From Branchiostoma floridae (lineage: Eukaryota; Chordata; Leptocardii; Amphioxiformes; Branchiostomatidae), in NCBI RefSeq assembly GCF_000003815.2, contig NC_049980.1:1664862-1687903 (forward strand): a DNA stretch of 23,042 nt, written 5' to 3'. The notes below the pieces were generated by a model that worked only from the letters and a program-made list of their open reading frames with translations, did no database searches and was not told the origin of the DNA. Of the stretch, positions 1 through 9,636 are shown in pieces (position 1 is the stretch's first letter; each line of letters opens with the position of its first letter). Made by a program: the position numbers and the translations under genes.

Positions 1-112
1 TGCATCATAGGATCTGCTTGGAGATTACCCAGATCCAGAAGGTTAGAGCTGTTGTCAGACATAATAGTTTTTTTTATACGAGGGATATCTGGTTCAAGCA
101 TACCCCGCCTAG

Positions 113-394
113 CCTGGCTCTCTGGTGGACCTCATGTTCTATATCTGTTCTTTATTATAGGTCATGATGTCCCCTCGTGACACGGATGTCACTGTGGCAA
201 AGTAGTGAGTCAAGAACAAACAGGAGTCCGTATAACTGTGGATGAGGTGGACTTTACTCCAGAGCTGCCACTTTATCTCCGTGACCAGGTAAGTGCTCTC
301 TCCGTGGTCTCCCTGACTGACTCCCACATCCTGGCTCTCTCGTTATGTCCTACATCTGGTGCTTATCATCGGTCACGACATCCCCTCGTGACAC
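113..394. repeat. Diverged local tandem duplication
   Basis: Positions 113-183 and 330-394 are diverged copies of one another. Both begin CCTGGCTCTCT, pass through a TATATCTG/TACATCTG word and end in CCCCTCGTGACAC. The spacing is about 210 bp. The candidate exon at 181-288 lies between the two copies. Only the upstream copy carries a TTTATTATAG, which would serve as a splice acceptor. Confidence 0.5.
181..288 (+). CDS. Possible coding exon, product unknown
   Basis: The frame is open from just after a TGA at 178-180. It runs into a strong 5' splice-site consensus, CAG|GTAAGT, with the exon end at 288 and intron GT at 289-290. The last residues read ITVDEVDFTPELPLYLRDQ, an acidic stretch with protein-like composition. 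I do not recognise the family. There is no ATG, and no convincing acceptor is in phase with this frame: the TATTATAG at 153-160 would lead into a different frame that stops at 202-204. It may be an internal exon whose 5' boundary I cannot fix, or chance. The good donor and the composition are the only support. Confidence 0.2.
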
Positions 395-411
395 CTCATG
401 ACGTGCACTAA

Positions 412-1052
412 ACGATCAGCAAAAATCATGCAACATCTTCTTGGCAATATTCAATTACTACAAGTCCTGATGTACGGAGAAAGCAGAAATCTTGATCCAA
501 TATACATTAGGGGTTAGTATCTAAGGTTATTACATCGATCATAAAGCAGCAACCGCGATAAAAAAACAATCCATTTATTATATTGCGCAACTGCATGCAG
601 AGGACATGTCAAATTACATACGAATGCGGCAAAGGAAACATAGAGAAACAGATCAGAACCAGAAACAGAAACACTCATCACATCCTACAAAAACAAGACT
701 CTCATAGGAGATGAAAACTCCGTCACATACTAAAAGAAAACAAATGTTATATTTAATTTAGTTTGATTATATGTATGAGTCTATGACATCAGCGCAAAAC
801 TCAGTTTTTGGAGTATACTTTAAATTTTACAAGGTATCTGCAAAATAAGCAAATATACTCGTTATATTACGTTAATTGAACATAAATGAAAAACTGATAC
901 TGGTGACAGCAAAGACAAGATGTCCAATGTAAGCAATAGTTCTTGTAAAATTTGGGGTAAGTCCCAATTAAATTTGGTGTTGGTTAAGTAAAGTTTGGTT
1001 TTTTTTTCCAAAGTTTAGTTTTTTTTTCCACAACGTAAGCAATAGTGTTTAC
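412..1052. other. AT-rich intergenic DNA
   Basis: I see no gene here. Near 995-1030 there is a short direct duplication of an AAGTTTGG/AAGTTTAG plus poly-T unit. GTAAGCAATAGT occurs at 929-940 and again at 1035-1046 and resembles the GTAAGCAACAGA word inside the adjacent 156-bp array, so the array may have grown out of this sequence. Confidence 0.5.
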
Positions 1053-2190
1053 AAAAGACAAAAGGAGAGCGAAGCATGGTAGGTGCAAAGTAAGCAACAG
1101 AGCTTACCTCTCTCCAGGCATACCGGCTGTTTCCCTATGACGGCATTGGTCTCGCCTTACATGGGGGACATTGCTAACAAGGGGCCAGTTTCACAGGGAC
1201 TGCCTTACACAAGACAAAAGGAGAGCGAAGCATGGTAGGTGCAAAGTAAGCAACAGAGCTTACCTCTCTCCAGGCATACCGGCTGTTTCCCTATGACGGC
1301 ATTGGTCTCGCCTTACATGGGGGACATTGCTAACAAGGGGCCAGTTTCACAGGGACTGCCTTACACAAGACAAAAGGAGAGCGAAGCATGGTAGGTGCAA
1401 AGTAAGCAACAGAGCTTACCTCTCTCCAGGCATACCGGCTGTTTCCCTATGACGGCATTGGTCTCGCCTTACATGGGGGACATTGCTAACAAGGGGCCAG
1501 TTTCAGAGGGACTGCCTTACACAAGACAAAAGGAGAGCGAAGCATGGTAGGTGCAAAGTAAGCAACAGAGCTTACCTCTCTCCAGGCATACCGGCTGTTT
1601 CCCTATGACGGCATTGGTCTCGCCTTACATGGGGGACATTGCTAACAAGGGGCCAGTTTCACAGGGACTGCCTTACACAAGACAAAAGGAGAGCGAAGCA
1701 TGGTAGGTGCAAAGTAAGCAACAGAGCTTACCTCTCTCCAGGCATACCGGCTGTTTCCCTATGACGGCATTGGTCTCGCCTTACATGGGGGACATTGCTA
1801 ACAAGGGGCCAGTTTCACAGGGACTGCCTTACACAAGACAAAAGGAGAGCGAAGCATGGTAGGTGCAAAGTAAGCAACAGAGCTTACCTCTCTCCAGGCA
1901 TACCGGCTGTTTCCCTATGACGGCATTGGTCTCGCCTTACATGGGGGACATTGCTAACAAGGGGCCAGTTTCACAGGGACTGCCTTACACAAGACAAAAG
2001 GAGAGCGAAGCATGGTAGGTGCAAAGTAAGCAACAGAGCTTACCTCTCTCCAGGCATACCGGCTGTTTCCCTATGACGGCATTGGTCTCGCCTTACATGG
2101 GGGACATTGCTAACAAGGGGCCAGTTTCACAGGGACTGCCTTACACAAGACAAAAGGAGAGCGAAGCATTGTATGTGCAAAGTAAGCTAC
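1053..2190. repeat. Tandem array, 156-bp unit, about 7.3 copies
   Basis: Units start at 1053, 1209, 1365, 1521, 1677, 1833 and 1989, with a partial unit at 2145 that decays after about 2190. The period is exactly 156 bp throughout. By eye the seven full units are identical except for one internal C-to-G change near 1506 and changes at the array edges. Each unit contains GTAAGC-AACAGA-GCTTAC, a 6-bp hairpin with a 6-nt loop. The period is a multiple of 3, and in one frame the only stop per unit is the TAG just after GCATGG. That TAG falls inside a segment beginning GTAGGT and ending CTCTCTCCAG, which has intron-like ends (see findings). Without proof of splicing I treat it as a non-coding minisatellite that was recently amplified or homogenised. 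Confidence 0.95.
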
Positions 2191-3489
2191 AGGTATTTGT
2201 GAAGTACGCAATATTTAATATAGACATTAGAAATTCCTCAAATGATTGTAAATGCCTCCAATGATTGTAAGAAACTTATCCCATACTTTAACTCCTGTAT
2301 TAGTTTTATAAGCCTGAAGTTAAGCTGTAGTTATGTAGATTCCCTAATTTGTACCTCGTACAATTGTTGTGCAATAAAGTTATATGTATATAAATAATGC
2401 CGTATTGAAGTTACTTGAAAGTTAACAATGAGAACGAGACCTCATTTGCACAAGTGACAGTAATTAAAGTATGGCCGTTTTTTGAAAAATGAATGAGAAA
2501 CACATAAGTTTTAAGTGTAAGGAGGGGTGCGAACAGATAGCAAAAAATATCCTTACAGCAATAATAGTCTTACAGCAGTTTGGCATGGTCAGTTTAGCAG
2601 TCCTTGAACACCACTGTTACATTATAAAGTTTTAAATCATTAACCAAAGGTATGCGAGGGTGGAACTCTGTTTCACACATGGAACTTCCATCTGTTGTAA
2701 GGTAAATGATTTTGTTAATCCATGGAATTTTCAAGATTTGGGATTTTTATGAAAAGTGGTTGCCCATACCTTTGTGCTTTGTCAGCTGTCAATATCTTCC
2801 GGAATCATCATTTCACTTGGAAGTGAAGCAACAGCCATGGCGTTAGTATGTTATGGAGTTACGTGCATAATGTTGTGTGATTTGTGTGAATTACTTTACA
2901 TGTATTGATTGATTGCAACTGCAGAGTGTCTACGACCATTGCAGCAGCAGGACACAGTAGGTTACCACTAGTACTACATGTATCTCTGGATTGATACTGT
3001 ACTTTTAATAATGTTTCCCATCTTTTGCACTCAGTCTGTGTACATATCGACTGGCCAATTGTTCTGTATCTTGCATTTTGTGAACTACATCATCATTTGT
3101 CAACTATTTACTATCCGTTTGATTATTCTTATCTATATAGCCCGTTACATACATGTATGTAATTCCCCAATTTATCCATTTAGAAAAAATGTAATGATGC
3201 ATTTTCTTCCCCAAATAACCAATGACATCCCCAAATGTTGTTGTTTTACAGCATCTGCTGTAAGTAATTCAGTACATTTCCAACTCCCACTCTGTGCCAG
3301 CAAAATGCTACTTTCCAGTGTTTGACTTGAAATGCCCTTTCTGCATTAACACATTGTGCGTTTGAGTTGTACACAGGTGACTGTTGATTAATGAGAACAG
3401 GTGGAGAGCAGGACTAAGAGTTGGATCTTCATTGGAGGCCTTGCTCTAAGGGGCAAGCATACCACAGAAGAATGTCTTAAGCTGATTGT
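2191..3489. other. Intergenic DNA without a recognised gene
   Basis: I see no supported coding region. An AATAAA occurs at 2373-2378, but no gene can be tied to it. The longer open frames here are hydrophobic, AT-rich and motif-free. A Kozak-like CAGCCATGG lies near 2833-2841 and is followed within 9 nt by GTATGT, which could be a tiny first exon. Nothing downstream supports that. Confidence 0.5.
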
Positions 3490-3683
3490 GGTTTAATTTC
3501 AGCAAGAAATCTGAAACTAAAGAATTATAATGTCTTTTTACATCGGATGTTGGAAAATGTGTACGTATCCTATTTTTAGGCCTTTGTGGTTGAAATTTTG
3601 GGGGGGTTTCGTAGCCAGTAATTTGGTCAGTTTGATTTGTTCGTTTTTAATTAGATATCCAAATATGCATCAACTGTTGTTAC

Positions 3684-4122
3684 TAGGGGTGGGTACCGGT
3701 ACAGAAAATTCTGGTCCGGTTCAGGTCCAGACGTCCAGGTCCGGACGTGAACCTGGACCTGATTCAGTATGTGAAAGCAATGGACGATACTCAAAACAAT
3801 GGTCCATTTTGCTCCACAGAGTATGTCTTGTGGAGTATTTGATTTCTACTGGCGTTCTAAAATCCTGCAAGACTAATGGCTTCTGTACGATTGACTGGAA
3901 ACCTTTGTAGAATTTACTATAAACTCTATTCAGCTTCGCTTTTGTTATTTTCTTTGACCTCTAAACCCCCATGCAAACGTGTGATTCCTGATCATATAAT
4001 CTGTTTATTTTCTAAAAGGTCCAACATCCGGTCCACTGACTTTTTCAGGTCTGGTTTTTACTGACCGGTACAATAAGAAAAACCAGTTTTGTACCGGTAC
4101 GCCATACCGGTACCCACCCCTA
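3684..4122. mobile_element. Non-autonomous hAT-like DNA transposon with 8-bp target-site duplication
   Basis: The element is 439 bp long. Its terminal inverted repeats begin TAGGGGTGGGTACCGGTA on the left and end with the exact reverse complement on the right, 18 bp matching perfectly. It is flanked by the direct repeat GTTGTTAC at 3676-3683 and 4123-4130. The related sequence at 17862-17869 has a single GTTGTTAC with no element, which is a true empty site. An 8-bp duplication and a TAGGGGTG-type end are typical of the hAT superfamily. Subterminal ACCGGTAC words recur near both ends. No transposase is encoded, so it must have been moved in trans. Confidence 0.92.
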
Positions 4123-4371
4123 GTTGTTACAGTAGCTATTGCGTATACATTGGAAGTACATGTAATTCAATGATTGTTTCCATTAAATTCTGAAGCAGAC
4201 GGCTAAACATACGTACAGAGTATGGTGTTTACTGTGTTTGCATCTTGGGAAGGGAGGTACGAGGTAGTTGGATGCACCTGAACAGAGTATGGTATTTTTT
4301 GTCATAGATAAAAGATCTTCTGTTAGAGCAGCATGGACCCAAAGCATCACCTGTCAATGCTTACCAGAGTT

Positions 4372-5130
4372 TCAATTAGCTGTTTGTAGGTCTCTCTCGA
4401 TGGTGTGCCTGTAATTCATCCTGGGGCGACCTCTACGTCTCTTTCCCCGTGGTGCCCAGTGCATAACTTGGTATGCCAGTCTGTCTGGTGAGAGTCTCAT
4501 GACATGGCCCAAACAGCTCAAGCGCTGCTTTCGGATTGTCACAGACACTGGTTTTTGGCTGGTCCTAGCTCTTACTTCAGTGTTGGGTATGAAGTCATCC
4601 CATCTGATGCCTAGTATCTTCCTTAGGCATTTATTGTCGAAGACATCTAGTTTCTTTTCTTGGCTTGACTTCATGTGCCATGTTTCGCATCCGTAAAGTA
4701 GGGTAGAGAGAACATTGCTGTTGTAGAATCGCAGTTTAGTTCCCAGGGAGAGCTTCTTGCTAGACCACAGCTTGCCAAGCTGGTTGAAAGCAGCTGAGGC
4801 CTTCCCTAGCCTGCAGTCTAGTTCCTTGTCCATGTCCCCTCTGTCGTTCATGGAGCTGCCTATTAAAGTAAAGTTCTCCACCACTTCCACTTCATTGTTG
4901 TCAATGATCACACTTGTGGGAGGGGGGTGCGTCCCTACTAACATGTTCTTGGTCTTTTGGGCACTAATGGTGAGTCCAATACTGCCTGCAGATGAGCCTA
5001 TGTCCTCCACTAGGGGTTGTAGGTCCTGTGTGCGGTCTGCTAGAGCAGCTATATCATCAGCAAAGTCAAGATCTGCTAACTTTGTGTTTAGGGTCATACC
5101 ACTCGAGTTCAATTCTGCAGTTACAAGCAA
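4372..5130 (-). mobile_element. RTE-like non-LTR retrotransposon fragment: reverse transcriptase C-terminal part
   Basis: An open minus-strand frame of about 250 residues matches the second half of a LINE reverse transcriptase. It has the catalytic FADD motif (variant of YADD) in LDFADDIAALADRTQDL at residues 21-37. It is followed by the thumb-like region with LLYGCETW, a CLRKILGIRW block and the basic GHVMRLSPDRLA...PRGKRRRGRPRM block typical of RTE-related elements. The fingers, the endonuclease and the last residues of the protein are missing. The terminating TGA (4372-4374 on the plus strand) is partly made of flanking duplicated DNA. The upstream end fuses near 5125 to sequence that aligns with copy 2 of the duplication. 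It is therefore an internal slice, not a normal 5'-truncated insertion, and is non-functional. Confidence 0.88.
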
Positions 5131-5516
5131 TGCTTTAGGTCCATGAAGATAGGGATTCTATCGAAAAATGCAAAGCCTTTTGTGCCTGAGCGTTTCCTAG
5201 TTTCAATATTTCATTCCTGTTGCCCATACACAAACAATTGTAAGTGATCACATACTTAACAATTTTACTTTCACTCACATACTTAGCAATTTTACTTGCA
5301 TGCACGCACAAACACACACACATGCAAACACAGAGACAGACACATTGTATTCCTGTTTTATACTGAATACCAATGTCGCTTGTCAGACCAACGTTGGTGA
5401 TGTTTTTATTAAATACAAAACATGATTAGTAGATAAGTGTCTTGTTTAATGCCGCTATTTAACTAGAAGATGATATCCTTGGCTAGACACGCGTGTACAG
5501 TAAATTTCCTGTTGTA

Positions 5517-6463
5517 CGAGGGGCCTTCAAAAAGTAAGGCGCGCCTTCTTTTATAACAGGTTATTTTTTTTTCATTGATTGAGTCGAAATTTGGCAGAAC
5601 GGTACAAGAATATTTCCTCTTGGGATCAAGATATCTCAATTTGTTGTTCAGATTTTTATGAGTTGAGTTCAAGATGTCCGTACCCTTGTTATCCCGTTGG
5701 AAGAAGTTAGAGGGTCAATTAAAGTGTGATTGATAACGTCCTTGAATCACTTGTAGCAATTGTAAGAAACTAAAACTGCACATGTGTCATGTTGTATTTC
5801 TCTATAAGCCACATGCCTTCATCTTTTGAATTCAATCATTTATGTTTTATTCGTTCCTGGGGTGACGTGAGGTCGTCAGGGTCGTGGATGAGGTGTGGAT
5901 TAGGGGTGGGCTGCTTAAAGTTTCCGTAACAGACTCTTTTTATTAACTTAGAAAAATCGAACTTAGCACACTTCTCGGTCTTGAAACAGTTAATGATTGT
6001 GGCAAGTTTCGCATCTTTTGGCTAATGGAAAAGTAGTCTACAAAACCTTTATTTAACAAATCACGTATTTGGCTATCAATCAAATTGCCTGTAATATAGC
6101 AACTCTCTCCACTCTGATGGCTTTAAAAGATGAACCATTGAGAGTTCAGACATGAAATCTAGCACGTAATCTAGAAACATTGTCATAAGTGAAATTTCAG
6201 CTTCCTATAATAGTTCTAATATGGTTAGATCTAGAGGCCGGTGAGGCTATGGGACCGGTGAGGAAATGATCTCTTGACAAGCCCCGAAGGGTGTGGTCAT
6301 CTTGAACTCAACTCAGTTGCTCATAAAAATCTGAACAGCAAATTGTGATATCTCAATTTCAAGGGGATATATGCTTGTACCTTTGTGCCAAATTTTAACT
6401 CAATCGATGAAAAAAAATGAGCCTGTTATAAAACAAGTCGCATTACTTTTTGAAGGCCCCTCG
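5517..6463. mobile_element. Mariner-like non-autonomous element with about 165-bp inverted repeats
   Basis: The left end CGAGGGGCCTTCAAAAAGTAA is mirrored at the right end by TTACTTTTTGAAGGCCCCTCG. TA dinucleotides lie immediately outside at 5515-5516 and 6464-6465, as expected for Tc1/mariner insertion. The inverted similarity extends inward for about 165 bp (5517-5682 against 6297-6463) with scattered mismatches. The interior (about 5683-6296) has no transposase-like reading frame, so the element is a deletion derivative or MITE. It ends only about 50 bp upstream of the H2B pseudogene. Confidence 0.88.
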
Positions 6464-6516
6464 TAGTCAACTGCCATTCCATAGCATTTAATTCAGTTTC
6501 CTTGCCACACTCTCCT

Positions 6517-7207
<691 letters not shown>

Positions 7208-7346
7208 GTCGTAGAGCTAGCCAAAACAAACATAGAAAGCATGATTTGGGTAATCAGGCCACAAGGTCGCGTTACGCACAAAACGAACATAGGAGGTATG
7301 ATTTGGGTCAACAGGACACAAGATCGCGTAACGCACAAAACGAATA
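7208..7346. repeat. Two isolated units of the 57-bp minisatellite
   Basis: The words AAAACAAACATAGAAAGCA, GATTTGGGTAATCAGGCCAC, AAGGTCGCGTTACGCACA and AAAACGAACATAGGAGGTAT match the array at 16714-17650, in the same orientation. Two units are present. The right side stops abruptly where the A/T-rich tail of the minus-strand LINE begins. Confidence 0.9.
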
Positions 7347-8371
7347 TATATTTATTTATTTATTTGCAAATCCATGCCCGTAGGCTAATTGCAATGATAC
7401 AGACAGTGAAAAGTAACAAGTGTCTATTCTAAATACACACACGTCAGCTATCTATGTACATGCTTCTACTTCTTTACTGGGTGGTTTGACTTCTTCTTTG
7501 GAGCCAGTGGCTGATGAAAAGTCCCACTTCTTTAATGATTAGTGGGTTCTGTGATTTTAACAGGAATATAGTTTTTTTGAGGTCTACTAACTGGTGAAAA
7601 GTTGGAAATAATGTTTTGATTGTGTCAAAAAGGTTGTTTCTTTCGTCCTCATAATGGGGGCAGTTACATATAAAATGTATTTCATCTTCCACTGCATCCG
7701 TCGCACAGTATTTACACAATCTATCTTGAACTGGCACTTTTTTATAACGACCCTTTTCTATCTCTAGTGAGTGAGCACTGATTCTTATCTTACATACATT
7801 GGATCTCTTGTCAGCGTCGTTCTGGTATAGATAGGTTTCCATGGCATATTCGGTTTTGATATGTTTGTAAAATCTTAGTTTGCCGTTATCTTTAGACAAT
7901 TGCTGGAAAAAGGTTTGGACATACACGTCTGACAGTCTTTTCCTTAACAATGTACAAATATGTTTGTTGTCTATTCTAGAGTGAGCATAGTTCCATAGAT
8001 AGGAATAACCATTATCATCAAGTATTTGTTTTACATGTTGGAGCCAAGTTTTCTTATGATTGTTTAAAGGTACATTTTGTTGACAGAGTAGTGCGTCTAT
8101 TTGTAAAGGGTGTGTAGAGTAATCTAACTGTTTAAGGCGTAGCCAGTACTTAACTATGCGGATTGCTATATCTACAGTGCCTGTTGGATAGACTCCGAGT
8201 TCTGCTCTACATGCGGAGTTACAGGAATTCCTGTGCACGCCAAGAATATTTTTACAAAAGTCGGGTTTGGATATTTTCCACTGGGCAGTTATCTTTTCCA
8301 CAGTCTATACCCCAAATCTCACTACCATATAACATTATGGGCTTAATATGAAGAGAAATGCATTAATGGTT
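7347..8371 (-). mobile_element. LINE (CR1/jockey-like) 3' part, frameshifted
   Basis: A 275-residue open frame (7474-8301, minus) is the C-terminal part of a non-LTR retrotransposon ORF2 beyond the catalytic motifs. It ends with a Cys/His zinc-binding segment (C196, C199, H209, then C212/C214, around RLCKYC...EDEIHFICNC) typical of this region. Upstream, another frame reads PIMLYGSEIWGID at about 8300-8350, the usual block before it. The two are out of register by one base near 8256-8261, so the copy is dead. A 3' UTR of about 100 bp and an (AAAT)n tail (about 7350-7365 on the plus strand as ATTT repeats) complete the 3' end. The 5' side runs into an assembly gap. Confidence 0.87.
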
Positions 8372-8471
8372 NNNNNNNNNNNNNNNNNNNNNNNNNNNNN
8401 NNNNNNNNNNNNNNNNNNNNNNNNNNNNNNNNNNNNNNNNNNNNNNNNNNNNNNNNNNNNNNNNNNNNNNN
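8372..8471. other. Assembly gap (100 N)
   Basis: Exactly 100 N, the conventional size for a gap of unknown length. It hides the upstream part of the LINE. Confidence 0.99.
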
Positions 8472-8700
8472 TAGTCATAATTCTGACATGTCCAAGAATC
8501 TCTGCGATGTCATTTGAGGACACAAAGTATTTCAAGGCGTGATTTGTCCCATCGAAATTCACACAAAGGAACAATTTTTGTTTTGTTTCGCGGTCTGTAT
8601 GGGGTTTTCTGGCGACCGATAACTGCCTTTTACCAGAACAACTTCCGGTTCACTGCAACAGAACACTGCACACCGGCCCATTTACCAGTATTCGTCGATT
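8472..8700. other. Unassigned sequence
   Basis: No gene is assigned. The minus strand from about 8574 into the gap is open and reads FDGTNHALKYFVSSNDIAEI, which looks protein-like. It has no recognisable family and no splice support. Confidence 0.3.
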
Positions 8701-8724
8701 CAAGGAGGTTAAAGAACCTCCTTG
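8701..8724. repeat. Perfect hairpin, copy A
   Basis: CAAGGAGGTT and AACCTCCTTG are perfect 10-bp arms separated by AAAG. A related hairpin with 13-bp arms occurs at 14568-14603 in copy B. Confidence 0.9.
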
Positions 8725-9226
8725 GTCGATTAAATGAGATACTCTGTCACCACCCAAGATAATGTCCTTGTTCCATTTAGTCAACTTAGATGTCCGATTT
8801 TCTTCAAATCAACTTTATTGAGTGCAGAATAATTTTTGGACATGAAATATGCAACTTTTTGGTCAAAAAAACTCAATTTGCTCCTCTGTGGCAAAAAGAG
8901 CATTTTTTTCGCATAAAAATACGGGTACTGAAACAAACTATGCCATGCACTTTTGCGCCTGGTGAAAATTGAACACTGGTAAATCGACTGTTATATGATT
9001 ACAACGCATTTTCGGAGAACAGTCCACAAATATCTAACCCATACAAGAGCGACGTGGAATTAAAAAGACAGCTTTTGTCTTGACCGCGTACGAAGTCCGT
9101 GGTTTATGACAAGACAAGCATGTACATGCAACACATACTTAAGATATTTGAGAAGTGTTTGCATGCTAAATGCATATTTTGGAAACACGTGGAAACTTAA
9201 CTGTTGTAATATGTTGTCATTTTTTT

Positions 9227-9633
9227 CACATAAAATCACATTCTTAGCTAGGACGTCGACACCGGCTAATGTGAAATTATGTGAAACACTTTCACATAAA
9301 ATAACATTTTGATCTGTTATGTGAAAATATGTGATTTCAACTTCACATAATTTCACATTCGCCTCCGTCCAGTTTGCAGAGTAAAATCGTTTCACATCCC
9401 TTCACATTTTAACACATTTTACATTCACATTTTTTGGGTCACGTTTTTGGGTTGTGCGATTTCACATAATCGATTCACATTTTTCGTAGGGGCACATTAT
9501 TTCACATAGAATAACATTTGACGATTCACATTTTGAAAATAAATCACATTTTGCGTTTCACATTTTTCTAAAGGAAGTCACATTATATCACATTTTCGTG
9601 GCATCGTGCACAAAATTCGCATAATTTTCACAT
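9227..9633. repeat. TCACAT/ATGTGA-dense tract, copy A
   Basis: About 23 occurrences of CACAT or its complement in about 410 bp, against fewer than one expected by chance. Most are embedded as TTCACAT(A/T) or ATGTGAA. Spacing is irregular, so this is not a simple tandem repeat. One minus-strand frame shows the recurring peptide NVILCE, a by-product of the motif. Confidence 0.85.
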
Positions 9634-9636
9634 TTA

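Larger units (their letters stand above)
3490..5395. repeat. Dispersed duplication, copy 1 (partner 17690-18605)
   Basis: The segment aligns colinearly with 17690-18605. Shared blocks include TTTCAGCAAGAAATCT, GATTTGTTCGTTTTTAATT, AAATATGCATCAA, GAAGTACATGTAATTCAAT, AGCATGGACCCAAAGC and CACCTGTCAATGCTTAC. Further on come the TCTATCG-AAAA-CAAAGC block and a CA-rich tract ending GTCAGACCAA. Copy 1 carries two insertions absent from copy 2: the hAT-like element at 3684-4122 and the reverse-transcriptase slice at about 4372-5125. Orientation is the same in both copies. Boundaries are by eye and may be off by some tens of bases. Confidence 0.85.
8701..9636. mobile_element. Unclassified dispersed element, copy A (hairpin plus TCACAT-rich region)
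   Basis: This segment is colinear with 14568-15676. Both copies show in order: a CAAGGAGGTT hairpin; a TTACAACGCAT block with AATAT(C/T)TA(A/G)CCCATA; a TTTTGTCTTGA...GTACGAAGTC block; a long tract dense in TCACAT and its complement; and a shared end CATTATATCACATTTTC...CATAATTTTCACATTTAT. Recurrence in the same order implies a mobile or duplicated unit. No protein, no clear terminal repeats and no target-site duplication could be identified, so the class is unknown. Confidence 0.65.

Noticed and set aside
2833-2860. Tiny first exon with Kozak-like ATG followed by GTATGT
   Set aside because: Only three codons before the donor and no downstream exon to join it to.
2978-3325. 115-residue hydrophobic plus-strand frame
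   Set aside because: AT-rich composition, no motif, no splice or promoter support; the hydrophobicity reflects T-rich codons.
4499-5146. Plus-strand frames opposite the reverse transcriptase
   Set aside because: Antisense shadows of the clear minus-strand RT.
8472-8574. Protein-like minus-strand frame next to the first gap
   Set aside because: Looks plausible (FDGTNHALKYFVSSNDIAEI) but is short, enters N, and has no recognisable family or splice sites.
9060-9395. Minus-strand frame with recurring NVILCE peptide
   Set aside because: Generated by the TCACAT motif itself; no other protein feature.
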